Of a stretch of 64,000 nucleotides of DNA, positions 8,991-16,569 are shown piece by piece. The stretch comes from JADLHS01 sp964561105 (GTDB taxonomy: Bacteria > Verrucomicrobiota > Verrucomicrobiia > Limisphaerales > JADLHS01), in NCBI GenBank assembly GCA_964561105.1, contig CAZLOH010000013.1:39028-103027 (forward strand), in the 5' to 3' direction. The notes beneath the pieces were generated by a model, which saw only the letters and a program-made list of their open reading frames with translations, was not told the origin of the DNA and ran no database searches. Both the position numbers and the translations under genes were made by a program. Every line of letters starts with the position of its first letter. Positions within the stretch are counted from its first letter, which is position 1.

Positions 8991-10054
8991 AAAATCATCT
9001 ATCCATTGGCGTCATCGCGGTCGCGGTGGCGTTGCTCACCGGCTGCCAGATCCCCAGCCAGAGCAAAGCCCCGCGCTTTGATCCCCGGCCCAATATCTGG
9101 TCCAACGGACCGAATACCATCACCCTCCAGCGTCCGCTCGACCCGGCGCTGTTGAACCCTCCGTCCGAACTCTTCAAACTCGGACCCGGCGACCGGATCG
9201 AAGTCGAAATGCTCGGCAAACCCAATTCGCGCGCCCAACTGACGGTGGGGCCGGACGGAAAGGTTTATTATGATCTGCTCCCCGGGCTGGATGTATGGGG
9301 TTTGACTTTGACACAGACCAGGCAACTGCTCGTGAAGGAGCTTGAGAAATTCATCAGCATGCCGGAGGTGTCCGTGACCCTGAAGGCGGTGGGGAGCAAA
9401 TTCATCTGGATGCTGGGTCAGGTGAACCGTCCAGGCATCTATCCAGCCGTGGCGCCGATGACCCTGCTCGAAGCCCTGTCTGCCGCCGGAGGCACGGCCC
9501 GCGCCAGCTCAGCCGTCACCACGGTGGATTTGGCGGATTTGCGACACGCCTTCGTCATCCGTAACGGTCAGTCGCTGCCGGTGGATTTTCAGCGATTGCT
9601 GCGCGATGGCGATATGTCGCAGAACATTTATTTGCTCCCTGGCGATTTCGTCTATGTGCCTTCGGGTGCGGCCCGCGAAATCTATCTGTTCGGAGCGGTG
9701 CGAACCCCGCGGCCCATGCCTTTGTCCGAGCATCCGACCCTGGTATCCGCCATCGCCGCCGGCGGTGGACCGCTTCCCGACGCCTTCGTATCGCAAGTGG
9801 CGATTATTCGCGGTTCGTTGTCCACACCCGAAGTCGCAATCATAGATTACAACGACATCCTCAAGGGCCGGGCCAGCGATGTGGAATTACAGCCGCATGA
9901 CATTGTGTTCGTGCCTTATTCACCGTATCGAATTCTGACCCGCTACGTGGACGCGGCCCTGAACACATTCATGTTCACTGCAGCGGCCAACGCCGGTACG
10001 CGTGCCGCCGGCGGGTCGTCCGCCGTCGGGACAGCGGTGCCGGTGGGCAACTGA
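8987..10054 (+). CDS. Polysaccharide export lipoprotein (Wza/SLBB family), second copy
   Basis: 355 residues. A lipoprotein signal peptide with lipobox LTGC (Cys20) is followed by a Poly_export domain (FKLGPGDRIEVEMLGKP), two SLBB repeats (MLGQVNRPGIYPAVAP; LFGAVRTPRPMPLSEH) and a C-terminal amphipathic stretch. It is paralogous to the preceding gene: both contain DLADL/THxFLVRxG-like and LLPGDFVYVPSG-like segments. It likely forms the outer-membrane channel. It is the last gene of the operon; no glycosyltransferases or flippase are adjacent, so the polymer is made by genes elsewhere. Confidence 0.88.
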   Translation: MKNHLSIGVIAVAVALLTGCQIPSQSKAPRFDPRPNIWSNGPNTITLQRPLDPALLNPPSELFKLGPGDRIEVEMLGKPNSRAQLTVGPDGKVYYDLLPGLDVWGLTLTQTRQLLVKELEKFISMPEVSVTLKAVGSKFIWMLGQVNRPGIYPAVAPMTLLEALSAAGGTARASSAVTTVDLADLRHAFVIRNGQSLPVDFQRLLRDGDMSQNIYLLPGDFVYVPSGAAREIYLFGAVRTPRPMPLSEHPTLVSAIAAGGGPLPDAFVSQVAIIRGSLSTPEVAIIDYNDILKGRASDVELQPHDIVFVPYSPYRILTRYVDAALNTFMFTAAANAGTRAAGGSSAVGTAVPVGN

Positions 10055-10127
10055 CATGGAAAACCAGGCACGCGGCAACAGGAGAGTCAGCTCGGATGAC
10101 CGTGCGAGAGATTTATTGCTTCATCGC

Positions 10128-10156
10128 TTGACGCATCCGGCGGACGAAAGCATATT
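10128..10156 (+). promoter_or_regulatory. Candidate housekeeping promoter of rpoD
   Basis: TTGACG (10128-10133) and CATATT (10151-10156) are separated by 17 bp and lie 50 bp upstream of the rpoD start. The -35 box matches 5 of 6 consensus positions and the -10 box 4 of 6. The remaining 10055-10205 holds nothing else. Prediction only. Confidence 0.35.
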
Positions 10157-10205
10157 TCGCAGGCGTTCCCCGAAAGTTAATCAGTTGATTTGTTTTTGAC
10201 TTACT

Positions 10206-12047
10206 ATGCGTACTCTGAAGGGTTGTATCTCGGGACTCAAGTCCACCTCTCGCAAGTCTGGTCGCACACCCTCCAAGTCCGCCTCGTCGCAGGTGATCGC
10301 CAGTCCGCTTCCCGCGCCGGCGACTCCGGCTCGGAACGGTTCGAGGAACGGGCACGGCCGTGTCAACGGCCATCGCATTCAACCGTTAAACGGCGCATCC
10401 CCGGACGAAATGGCCGAGAAGATCAAGGAACTCGTCCTGCTCGCGCAAGAACAGGGGCATCTGACCTACAACGACATCAGCGATGCCCTGCCCGAAAACC
10501 TCGTTTCGCCCGAAGCGATGGACGAGATTTATGCCAAGCTCCGCAACCTTGAGATCGAGATCACGGATCAGCCCGAGGCGGATCGCCCCACTTCCCCAAG
10601 TGTGGAGGAAGAGGAGGAGAAAGTCCGGCTCGACGTCCTGGACGATCCGGTGCGCATGTATCTCAAGCAAATGGGCCAGGTGCCCCTGCTCACCCGGCAA
10701 CAGGAAGTGGAAATCTCCCGGCGCATCGAGCAAGCCGAACTCGGTGCCAAACGGGTCATCTACACCATGGGTTTCACCGCCAAGGAACACCTGGCGCTGG
10801 TGGACAAGCTGACCGCCGAACCGCCGCGGGAACGATTCGACCGCGTGGTGCTCGACCAGAAATCCGCCTGTCGTGAAGCTTACCTGCGTTCGCTCCACAA
10901 GCTGGCGAAAGTGGTGCAGGCGCTCGATCAGCAGGCGGATGTGCAGTTCACGCTCCAGCAGCGCAGCACCCGGGCGCAAAAAACGCGGACCGCGAGGGCA
11001 TTGGCAAAGACCGGCGAGAAACTGACAGCTTGTTATCCCAAGTTCTTTTTCAAACAAAAAGTCATCGAAGAGATGGCCCGGATTGCCGAGAACATTCACG
11101 ACAAACTCCAGACCAGTTCCCGCATCATCGCTGATTTGAAACACCAGCCGAAATCAGCACATCAACAAGCCATCATCGAATCCGAGCGGAGCAAGATCCA
11201 GGTGCTCGAAGAATTCGTCCGGATGCGGTGCGCGGATTTTCTCCAGACCTACCGGCAGCTCGCCACGTTCACCGAGCAAGCCAACGAAGCCAAAACCGAA
11301 ATGGTGGAGGCCAATCTCCGGCTCGTCATCTCCATCGCCAAGAAATACGTCAATCGCGGGATGTCTTTCCTCGACCTGATCCAGGAGGGCAACATGGGCT
11401 TGATGAAGGCCGTGGAAAAATTTGAGTATCGGCGCGGCTACAAGTTTTCCACCTACGCCACCTGGTGGATCCGGCAGGCGGTCACCCGGGCCATTGCCGA
11501 CCAGGCTCGCACCATCCGCATCCCGGTTCACATGATCGAGACGATCAACAAACTCATGCGGACGCAAAAACAGTTGCTCCAGGATTTCGGGCGCGAGCCG
11601 ACCGCCGAGGAGATTGCCGATGAAATGTCCTATCCCGTTGAGCGGGTGCGCGCGGTCATGAAGATGGCGCAGCAACCCATCTCGTTACAGGCGCCGGTAG
11701 GTGACGGCGAGGAAACCAACCTGGGCGATTTCATTGAGGACAAAAACACGGACAGCCCGGTTGACATCACGGGCTTCGGGTTGCTCAAGGACAAACTGGG
11801 CGACGTGCTTTCCAGTCTCAACGAGCGGGAGCGGCGGGTGCTCGAGTTGCGTTTTGGTCTGGGCGACGGCTATGCCCGCACGCTTGAGGAAGTGGGCAAA
11901 CAGTTCCGCGTCACGCGTGAGCGCATCCGCCAGATCGAAGCCAAGGCGCTGCGAAAGATGCGCCATCCCACGCGCATCCGCCAGTTGCATGGATTCCTCG
12001 AACTGGAAAACCTCGAGGAACTGCTGGCCAACGGGCTGCGCGGTTGA
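10206..12047 (+). CDS. rpoD: RNA polymerase primary sigma factor (sigma-70)
   Basis: 613 residues. A basic Ser/Pro-rich lead (1-60) precedes region 1.1 (EKIKELVLLAQEQGHLTYND), region 1.2 (DPVRMYLKQMGQVPLL, about 147), a non-conserved insert, region 2 (EANLRLVISIAKKYVNRG through FSTYATWWIRQAVTRAI, about 367-425), region 3, and region 4 with the helix-turn-helix VTRERIRQIEAKALRKM near 570. All DNA- and core-binding signatures of a group 1 sigma factor are present. Length is typical. It is monocistronic as far as can be seen. Confidence 0.97.
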   Translation: MRTLKGCISGLKSTSRKSGRTPSKSASSQVIASPLPAPATPARNGSRNGHGRVNGHRIQPLNGASPDEMAEKIKELVLLAQEQGHLTYNDISDALPENLVSPEAMDEIYAKLRNLEIEITDQPEADRPTSPSVEEEEEKVRLDVLDDPVRMYLKQMGQVPLLTRQQEVEISRRIEQAELGAKRVIYTMGFTAKEHLALVDKLTAEPPRERFDRVVLDQKSACREAYLRSLHKLAKVVQALDQQADVQFTLQQRSTRAQKTRTARALAKTGEKLTACYPKFFFKQKVIEEMARIAENIHDKLQTSSRIIADLKHQPKSAHQQAIIESERSKIQVLEEFVRMRCADFLQTYRQLATFTEQANEAKTEMVEANLRLVISIAKKYVNRGMSFLDLIQEGNMGLMKAVEKFEYRRGYKFSTYATWWIRQAVTRAIADQARTIRIPVHMIETINKLMRTQKQLLQDFGREPTAEEIADEMSYPVERVRAVMKMAQQPISLQAPVGDGEETNLGDFIEDKNTDSPVDITGFGLLKDKLGDVLSSLNERERRVLELRFGLGDGYARTLEEVGKQFRVTRERIRQIEAKALRKMRHPTRIRQLHGFLELENLEELLANGLRG

Positions 12048-12138
12048 ACGATGGCGTTTGGTCGTGCCGATCGCCCACATCAAATACACATCATCCCGGG
12101 CTTGTAAATCGAGCGCGTGCGCCCATGTTCGAGGGCGC

Positions 12139-12903
12139 GTGGCTATCCCATTCCCAATTTCACGACGATTTCCTCCGGCCCACCTCCGGTCTGGCTTCAC
12201 GCTCATCGAATTGCTGGTGGTTATCGCCATCATCGCCATTCTCGCGGCGTTGCTACTGCCGGCACTGGCCAAGGCGAAGCAGAAGGCCCTCCAGGTCAAC
12301 TGCACGAGCAATCTCAAACAGACTGGCTACGCGATCGCGATGTACTCCGTGGATTACCAGGATTTTCTCCCCGGCCCCTGCTGGACCGGCATGTTCTTCA
12401 CCTACCAGGACGCGTCGCCCTTCAACCCAAAAGACCCGAACCGCTACAACGGTTCGCTGGCGGCCTACCTCACTCCGTATCTGGGAATCCCCGCCCCGCC
12501 ACCGGCTCCGAACGTCCGCACCTCCACCGTGGCAATTTGCCCGGCCTCCTACCGTGTGTTGCCCAACGTGAAACCGAATCCGCCGCTGTACGTGCCCGTC
12601 AGTTACTTTTCGCTCAGCCGCGTGACCAATGACTTTCCCGCCGGGCTGGACGTGGTGGAATTCCCGTTTGGTCGCCCGGACAATCCGTTTGCTCCAAACA
12701 AGAAAGCCTTGTCCATCAAACGACCCTCCGAGTCTTGGGCCATGACGGATTGCGACGTGCAGTTGTTGGCCAATGTCGGCATCGTGTCCGCCACGTATCT
12801 GAACTACATCCCCAAGCTGCCGGTTCATGGCGGCCCGCAGCCGGCGTTGCGGCAATACTTGTTCTACGATGCGAGTGTGCGCTCCATGCGCACACCCAAA
12901 TAG
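12139..12903 (+). CDS. Type II secretion-like pseudopilin (prepilin N-methylation domain)
   Basis: 254 residues from GTG at 12139, preceded by GAGGG. The class III leader ends SGFTLIELLVV: cleavage is after Gly and the new N-terminal Phe/Glu5 starts a long hydrophobic helix (IAIIAILAALLLPALAKAKQKA). The C-terminal part is a globular domain with VHGGPQP and LFYDASVR, a variant of the H-X-DG motif typical of the large verrucomicrobial and planctomycete pseudopilin families. These proteins are thought to form short pseudopili or be displayed at the surface; the function of individual members is unknown. The start could be further downstream. Confidence 0.85.
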   Translation: MAIPFPISRRFPPAHLRSGFTLIELLVVIAIIAILAALLLPALAKAKQKALQVNCTSNLKQTGYAIAMYSVDYQDFLPGPCWTGMFFTYQDASPFNPKDPNRYNGSLAAYLTPYLGIPAPPPAPNVRTSTVAICPASYRVLPNVKPNPPLYVPVSYFSLSRVTNDFPAGLDVVEFPFGRPDNPFAPNKKALSIKRPSESWAMTDCDVQLLANVGIVSATYLNYIPKLPVHGGPQPALRQYLFYDASVRSMRTPK

Positions 12904-13053
12904 CACTCGCCCAGCCAACCACGCAGCCGACAACACCGCGTCCACGCACTTGGTTCGCGTTTCCCAACTTTGTTCGTGGGTGTGAGACAAAATTCTTCCT
13001 TTAGGCTGCGAGGCGCGGGGTATCGTTGCGAGCCGTGGGTTGGTTGAGTCGTA

Positions 13054-13422
13054 ATGCCAAAAGTCCTCCAACTGGCGGCCGCCAGCAATCAGCCTTCGGG
13101 CTTCGCCTATTTGAACGTCGGCCACAGCGTCGGGACCCGGCTCGACGGCTCGCAGGTCACCAACTACGTCAGTCAGACCGCGCGCGTGGTGATTGTGGGC
13201 GAACAACCGTTGCTTGAAGCCATCCTGAACACAAACAAGCAGCCGGCCCTGGTCCTGTATGCGCTGACCGGCACGACCAACACGCTGGAATCCGCCAGCA
13301 GTCTGCTCCCGCTGGTCCAATGACTGCCGGATCAGCAGATCATCATGACCAACCTGCAGCGCATGCTGGAACCGATTGACCTGCCGGCGGGGCAGAAATA
13401 CCTCCGCGCCTGGCAACCATGA
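13054..13422 (+). pseudogene. Hypothetical protein with in-frame TGA
   Basis: The frame opens with MPKVLQLAAASNQPSG and reads well to SSLLPLVQ, then meets TGA at 13321. The same frame continues naturally (LPDQQIIMTNLQRMLEPID, GQKYLRAWQP) to a second TGA at 13420. This looks like one gene of 122 codons with a nonsense change, or the C-terminal remnant of a longer gene, since no upstream coding sequence remains. I do not recognise the family. The 12904-13053 spacer upstream is featureless. Confidence 0.4.
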
Positions 13423-13443
13423 TTGGGGAGCGCACTGGGGAGC

Positions 13444-13486
13444 ACACGCGCCCTCGCGTGTGGCGGTGGACGCCCTCGTCCACCGC
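13444..13486. repeat. Twin CCCT-loop hairpins
   Basis: Two adjacent perfect hairpins: ACACGCG-CCCT-CGCGTGT (13444-13461) and GCGGTGGACG-CCCT-CGTCCACCGC (13463-13486), both with a CCCT loop and one base apart. They lie in a gene-free stretch (13423-13697). The identical loops and tandem arrangement point to a dispersed REP-like repeat rather than a terminator; there is no T-tract. Confidence 0.6.
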
Positions 13487-13585
13487 ACCCGAGCGCGCCC
13501 CCGCGCGAAGTTAAACGCGGGATGGACAAAGCGGAGTCGCACCGCCAGCCGTCACCCAACCGCCCGCTCTGCGCGGGCGGAGTTC

Positions 13586-13641
13586 TCGCAGCGCGAGAAC
13601 TACCACCAGATGCGATCCTTCGCAGCGCGAGAACTACCACC
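13586..13641. repeat. 22-bp direct repeat with internal palindrome, two copies
   Basis: A 22-bp unit starting TCGCAGCGCGAGAACTAC occurs at 13586-13607 and again at 13620-13641, 34 bp apart. The first copy lies in a longer perfect palindrome, GTTCTCGC-AGC-GCGAGAAC. It may be a partial tandem duplication of an intergenic palindromic element. No coding role is seen. Confidence 0.5.
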
Positions 13642-13697
13642 CAGAATGGGGTGGGTTCAGGAGGCAGATTGAATCACATTCATCGTGCAGGACTGAA

Positions 13698-13744
13698 TTG
13701 ATTTTTCTCCGGCCCTTGCCCAGAATGGTGGCCGGAAAAATCAA
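13698..13744 (+). promoter_or_regulatory. Long hairpin ending at the fabL-like start codon
   Basis: TTGATTTTT-ct-CCGGCC pairs with GGCCGG-AAAAATCAA to give a 15-bp stem with a two-base bulge and 15-base loop. The 3' arm ends at 13744 and the ATG of the lipid operon begins at 13745. It could be a dyad operator, or an RNA hairpin that blocks ribosome access at the operon's first gene. It lacks the 3' T-tract of a terminator. Confidence 0.5.
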
Positions 13745-14503
13745 ATGTCCGCACCATTATCAGGAAAAATTGCCTTCATCACCGGCGGCGCGCGCGGGAT
13801 TGGCCGGGCCACGGCCTTGAAACTCGCCCAAGCCGGTTGCGACGTCGCCATCGCCTACCACAACAGTCATGAGGAGGCCGAGGCGGTGTGCCAGGCGGTT
13901 CGCGCGCTGGGTCGGCGCGCGCTGGCGGTGCAGGCGGATGTGAGCGATGCCACCAGTTTGACCGAAGCGTTCGACGAGTTTCGCAAGCAGTTCGACAAGG
14001 TGGATTTCGTCATCAGCAACGCCGCCATCGGCGTGTTGCGACCGGCATTGGAGATGAACGTCAAGCACTGGCGGCGTTGTCTGGAAACCAACGCGCTGGC
14101 GCTGAACACGCTGGCCCAACTGTCGGTGCCGTTGATGCGGGACGGGGGTTGCCTCATCGGCATTTCCAGTCTCGGCTCGGTGCGCGCCATTCCGCATTAC
14201 TCGTTCATTGGCGCGTCCAAGGCGGCGCTCGAATCACTGGCGCGCGGACTGGCGCTGGAGTTGGGCCATACCAAAAAAATCCGGGTCAACATCGTCAGCG
14301 CGGGCGTCGTGGACACGGACGCCCTGAAACATTTCCCGAATCGCGAGCAATTGCTGGCGGAATACGCCCGCCGCACGCCGCTTGGGCCGACGCTCCAGAC
14401 CGGGCAGGTGGCCGACGCCGTGTACTTGCTCTGTCTGCCGGAAGCGGCCATGATCACCGGCCACACTTTGGTGGTGGACGGCGGATATTGCATTTCAGGA
14501 TGA
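13745..14503 (+). CDS. FabL-like enoyl-ACP reductase (SDR family)
   Basis: 252 residues. A Rossmann SDR with ITGGARGIGRA near the N-terminus, followed by FVISNAAIGVLRPALEM, ISSLGSVRAIPHYSFIGASKAALE (Ser/Tyr/Lys active site region) and DTDALKHFPNREQLL. The last motif and SSLGS are close to Bacillus FabL (enoyl-ACP reductase III), so enoyl reduction with NADPH is more likely than ketoreduction; the assignment rests on remembered similarity. It is the first gene of the lipid operon and overlaps fabG by ATGA. Upstream lies a hairpin that may control it. Confidence 0.75.
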   Translation: MSAPLSGKIAFITGGARGIGRATALKLAQAGCDVAIAYHNSHEEAEAVCQAVRALGRRALAVQADVSDATSLTEAFDEFRKQFDKVDFVISNAAIGVLRPALEMNVKHWRRCLETNALALNTLAQLSVPLMRDGGCLIGISSLGSVRAIPHYSFIGASKAALESLARGLALELGHTKKIRVNIVSAGVVDTDALKHFPNREQLLAEYARRTPLGPTLQTGQVADAVYLLCLPEAAMITGHTLVVDGGYCISG

Positions 14504-15264
14504 GCAGCCCGGCAATCAGCGATAGTGGTCTGACCGACAAGGTCGCCATCGTCACCGGCGGAAGCGGAGGCATCGGACGCGCCATCGTCCAGGTGCTCGC
14601 GGACGCCGGGATGGAGGTCGTGTTCACGTATCGGGGCAATGCCGCGTCGGTGGCCGAGCTGACCGCCGCCAATCCCGGCGCGAAAATTTCCGGTGAAGCC
14701 GCCGACCTGCGGGATTCCGCCGCCTGCACCGCGCTGGCGGAAAAAGTTTTTGAGCGCACGGGCCGGATTGACCTGCTGGTCAACAATGCCGGGGTGATTC
14801 GCGACAATCCGTTGACCGCCCTGGAGGACGAGGACGTGCGGACGGTGCTAGAGACGAATGTCACCGGGACGTTCAACATGACGCGGGCCGTTGTGCCGTT
14901 CATGATTTCGCAGCGGCGCGGCAAGATTGTGAACATCAGCTCGGTGTCGGGCGAAAAAGGCGGGCGCGGCCAGACAAATTACGCGGCCAGCAAAGGCGCG
15001 ATCAATGCCTTCACCCGCAGCCTCGCGGTGGAAGTGGCGCCGCGCGGCATCACCGTCAACGCCGTGGCGCCCGGCGTGATTGAAACCGAAATGTCCCGCG
15101 CCGTCCGCGAGCGCGCCGCCGACCAGGTATTGTCGCGCATCCTGTTGCGCCGCATCGGCCGGCCCGAAGAGATCGCGCATGCGGTCTGGTTTCTCGCCTC
15201 CAAATATGCCGACTACATCACGGGCGAAATCCTGCACGTGGATGGCGGCTTCAAAATGGAATAA
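14500..15264 (+). CDS. fabG: 3-oxoacyl-ACP reductase (FabG type)
   Basis: 254 residues from an ATG overlapping the preceding stop. SDR fold: VAIVTGGSGGIGRA (cofactor), LLVNNAGVIRD, NISSVSGEKGGRGQTNYAASKGAI (Ser, Tyr and Lys of the catalytic tetrad) and VAPGVIETEM, ending TGEILHVDGGF. This is a standard FabG that reduces beta-ketoacyl-ACP with NADPH. Its place between an enoyl reductase and an ACP indicates a dedicated acyl chain pathway rather than the housekeeping copy alone. Confidence 0.88.
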   Translation: MSSPAISDSGLTDKVAIVTGGSGGIGRAIVQVLADAGMEVVFTYRGNAASVAELTAANPGAKISGEAADLRDSAACTALAEKVFERTGRIDLLVNNAGVIRDNPLTALEDEDVRTVLETNVTGTFNMTRAVVPFMISQRRGKIVNISSVSGEKGGRGQTNYAASKGAINAFTRSLAVEVAPRGITVNAVAPGVIETEMSRAVRERAADQVLSRILLRRIGRPEEIAHAVWFLASKYADYITGEILHVDGGFKME

Positions 15265-15270
15265 GCAATT

Positions 15271-15702
15271 ATGACCAACATCACCAAAGAAGAAATCCAG
15301 GCCATCTATCCCAAGGTGGCGGAAACGATGGCGGACGCCCTGGGCCGCGACGTGGCCGAGATGAAACTCGACGCCTCGCTCATTGACGACCTCGGGGCCG
15401 AGTCTATTGACTTCCTCGACATCATCTTCCGGCTGGAGCGCGCGTTCAAAGTGAAAATCCCGCGCGGCAAACTCGTGGAGGACGCGCGCGGCAGTCTCTC
15501 GGAGGCGGAGTTTGAAACTGGCGGCGTCGTGAGTGACGCCGGTTTCGAGCGGATCAAACTGTTTTTCAGTGAAGTGCCGCCGGAGCGTTTCAAGACGCCC
15601 TGCAAGGTCGCGGACATTCCGCGTCTCTTCACCGTGGAAACTTTTTGCAAGATTGTCCTGCGCCAGCAAAAAGCCGGCGGCGGCACGGCGCCAGCGGCCT
15701 GA
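15271..15702 (+). CDS. Acyl carrier protein, extended form
   Basis: 143 residues, almost twice the usual ACP length. Residues 5-80 form the helical ACP domain, with LIDDLGAESIDFLDIIF; Ser45 is the expected phosphopantetheine site (an ESI variant of the DSL motif). The extra 60 residues (about 80-143) include VSDAGFERIKLFFSEVP and FTVETFCKIVL. Long ACPs of this sort occur in specialised lipid or aryl-polyene-like operons. The phosphopantetheinyl transferase that could load it is encoded five genes on in the same operon. Confidence 0.85.
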   Translation: MTNITKEEIQAIYPKVAETMADALGRDVAEMKLDASLIDDLGAESIDFLDIIFRLERAFKVKIPRGKLVEDARGSLSEAEFETGGVVSDAGFERIKLFFSEVPPERFKTPCKVADIPRLFTVETFCKIVLRQQKAGGGTAPAA

Positions 15703-15726
15703 GCAACCCTCGTTGAATCACTCTGC

Positions 15727-16569
15727 ATGGACGCACCATTTCGAGCGTTCTCGTTCGTGGACCGGATTACCTCGGTCGAGCCAGGCGTGCGGGCGCGCGG
15801 GAGCTACCACGTTCCGGCCGACCTGGACGCCTTCCCCGCCTCGCTGGTCGCGGAAGCCGTCGGACAACTGGCGGCGTGGGCGGCGATGGCGGTGGTCAAT
15901 TTTCAACGGCGACCCGTGGCCGGCATTGCCGCCGGGATCGAACTGCTTTCCGCCGTCCGGCCCGGTCAGATTTTGGAACTGGCGGCGGACCTCGAAAGCG
16001 CCGACGCCGAAGCGGTCTCCTATCACGGAAGCGCCTCCGCCGATGGCGTGCCCGTCATCCGCCTGATTCATTGTGTTGGGCCGATGGTGCCGATGGTGGA
16101 ATACGACGATCCCGCTGCGGTGGGCGAAAGATTCGCGCTGCTCTGTGGCACCGGTGTGGCACCCGGTGGCTTTGCCGGTCTGCCACCCATCTCCGTGCAA
16201 CGCACCGATGGTGAGGCGGGGAAAATCGCCCGCGCATCGCTGGCCATTCCCGCCGCCGCGAAGATTTTTGGCGATCACTTTCCCCGGCGTCCGGTGTTTC
16301 CCGGCAGCCTGTTGATGCATGCCAATCTGCAACTCGCCGCCGCGCTGGCGAATGAACTCCCGGAAGCGGCAGCCGGCCAGGTCTGGCGACCGCGCGCCAT
16401 CTCGGACATGAAACTGCGCGCGTTCATCCCACCGGGCGAGGCGCTCGAACTTGAAGCCCGCCTGCACGGCACAGCGAACGGCAAAGTGGATTTGATCGTT
16501 GAAACCCGTCGAGCCAGACGCACCATCGGCACGGCCCGCGTTCAATTCGTGGCGGAGGCAAAATTATGA
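15727..16569 (+). CDS. Double-hotdog 3-hydroxyacyl-ACP dehydratase-like protein
   Basis: 280 residues, apparently two hotdog domains. The first half has FVDRITSVEPG and FPASLVAEAVGQLAAW; the second has GDHFPRRPVFPGSLLMHA, the FabZ/FabA-like HFPxxPVFPG active-site helix with catalytic His, and a terminal beta-sheet (KVDLIVETRR). The first half lacks the His-bearing motif and probably has a structural role. It would dehydrate 3-hydroxyacyl-ACP. The length fits fused dehydratase domains rather than FabZ (about 150). The stop overlaps the next start (ATGA). Confidence 0.78.
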   Translation: MDAPFRAFSFVDRITSVEPGVRARGSYHVPADLDAFPASLVAEAVGQLAAWAAMAVVNFQRRPVAGIAAGIELLSAVRPGQILELAADLESADAEAVSYHGSASADGVPVIRLIHCVGPMVPMVEYDDPAAVGERFALLCGTGVAPGGFAGLPPISVQRTDGEAGKIARASLAIPAAAKIFGDHFPRRPVFPGSLLMHANLQLAAALANELPEAAAGQVWRPRAISDMKLRAFIPPGEALELEARLHGTANGKVDLIVETRRARRTIGTARVQFVAEAKL

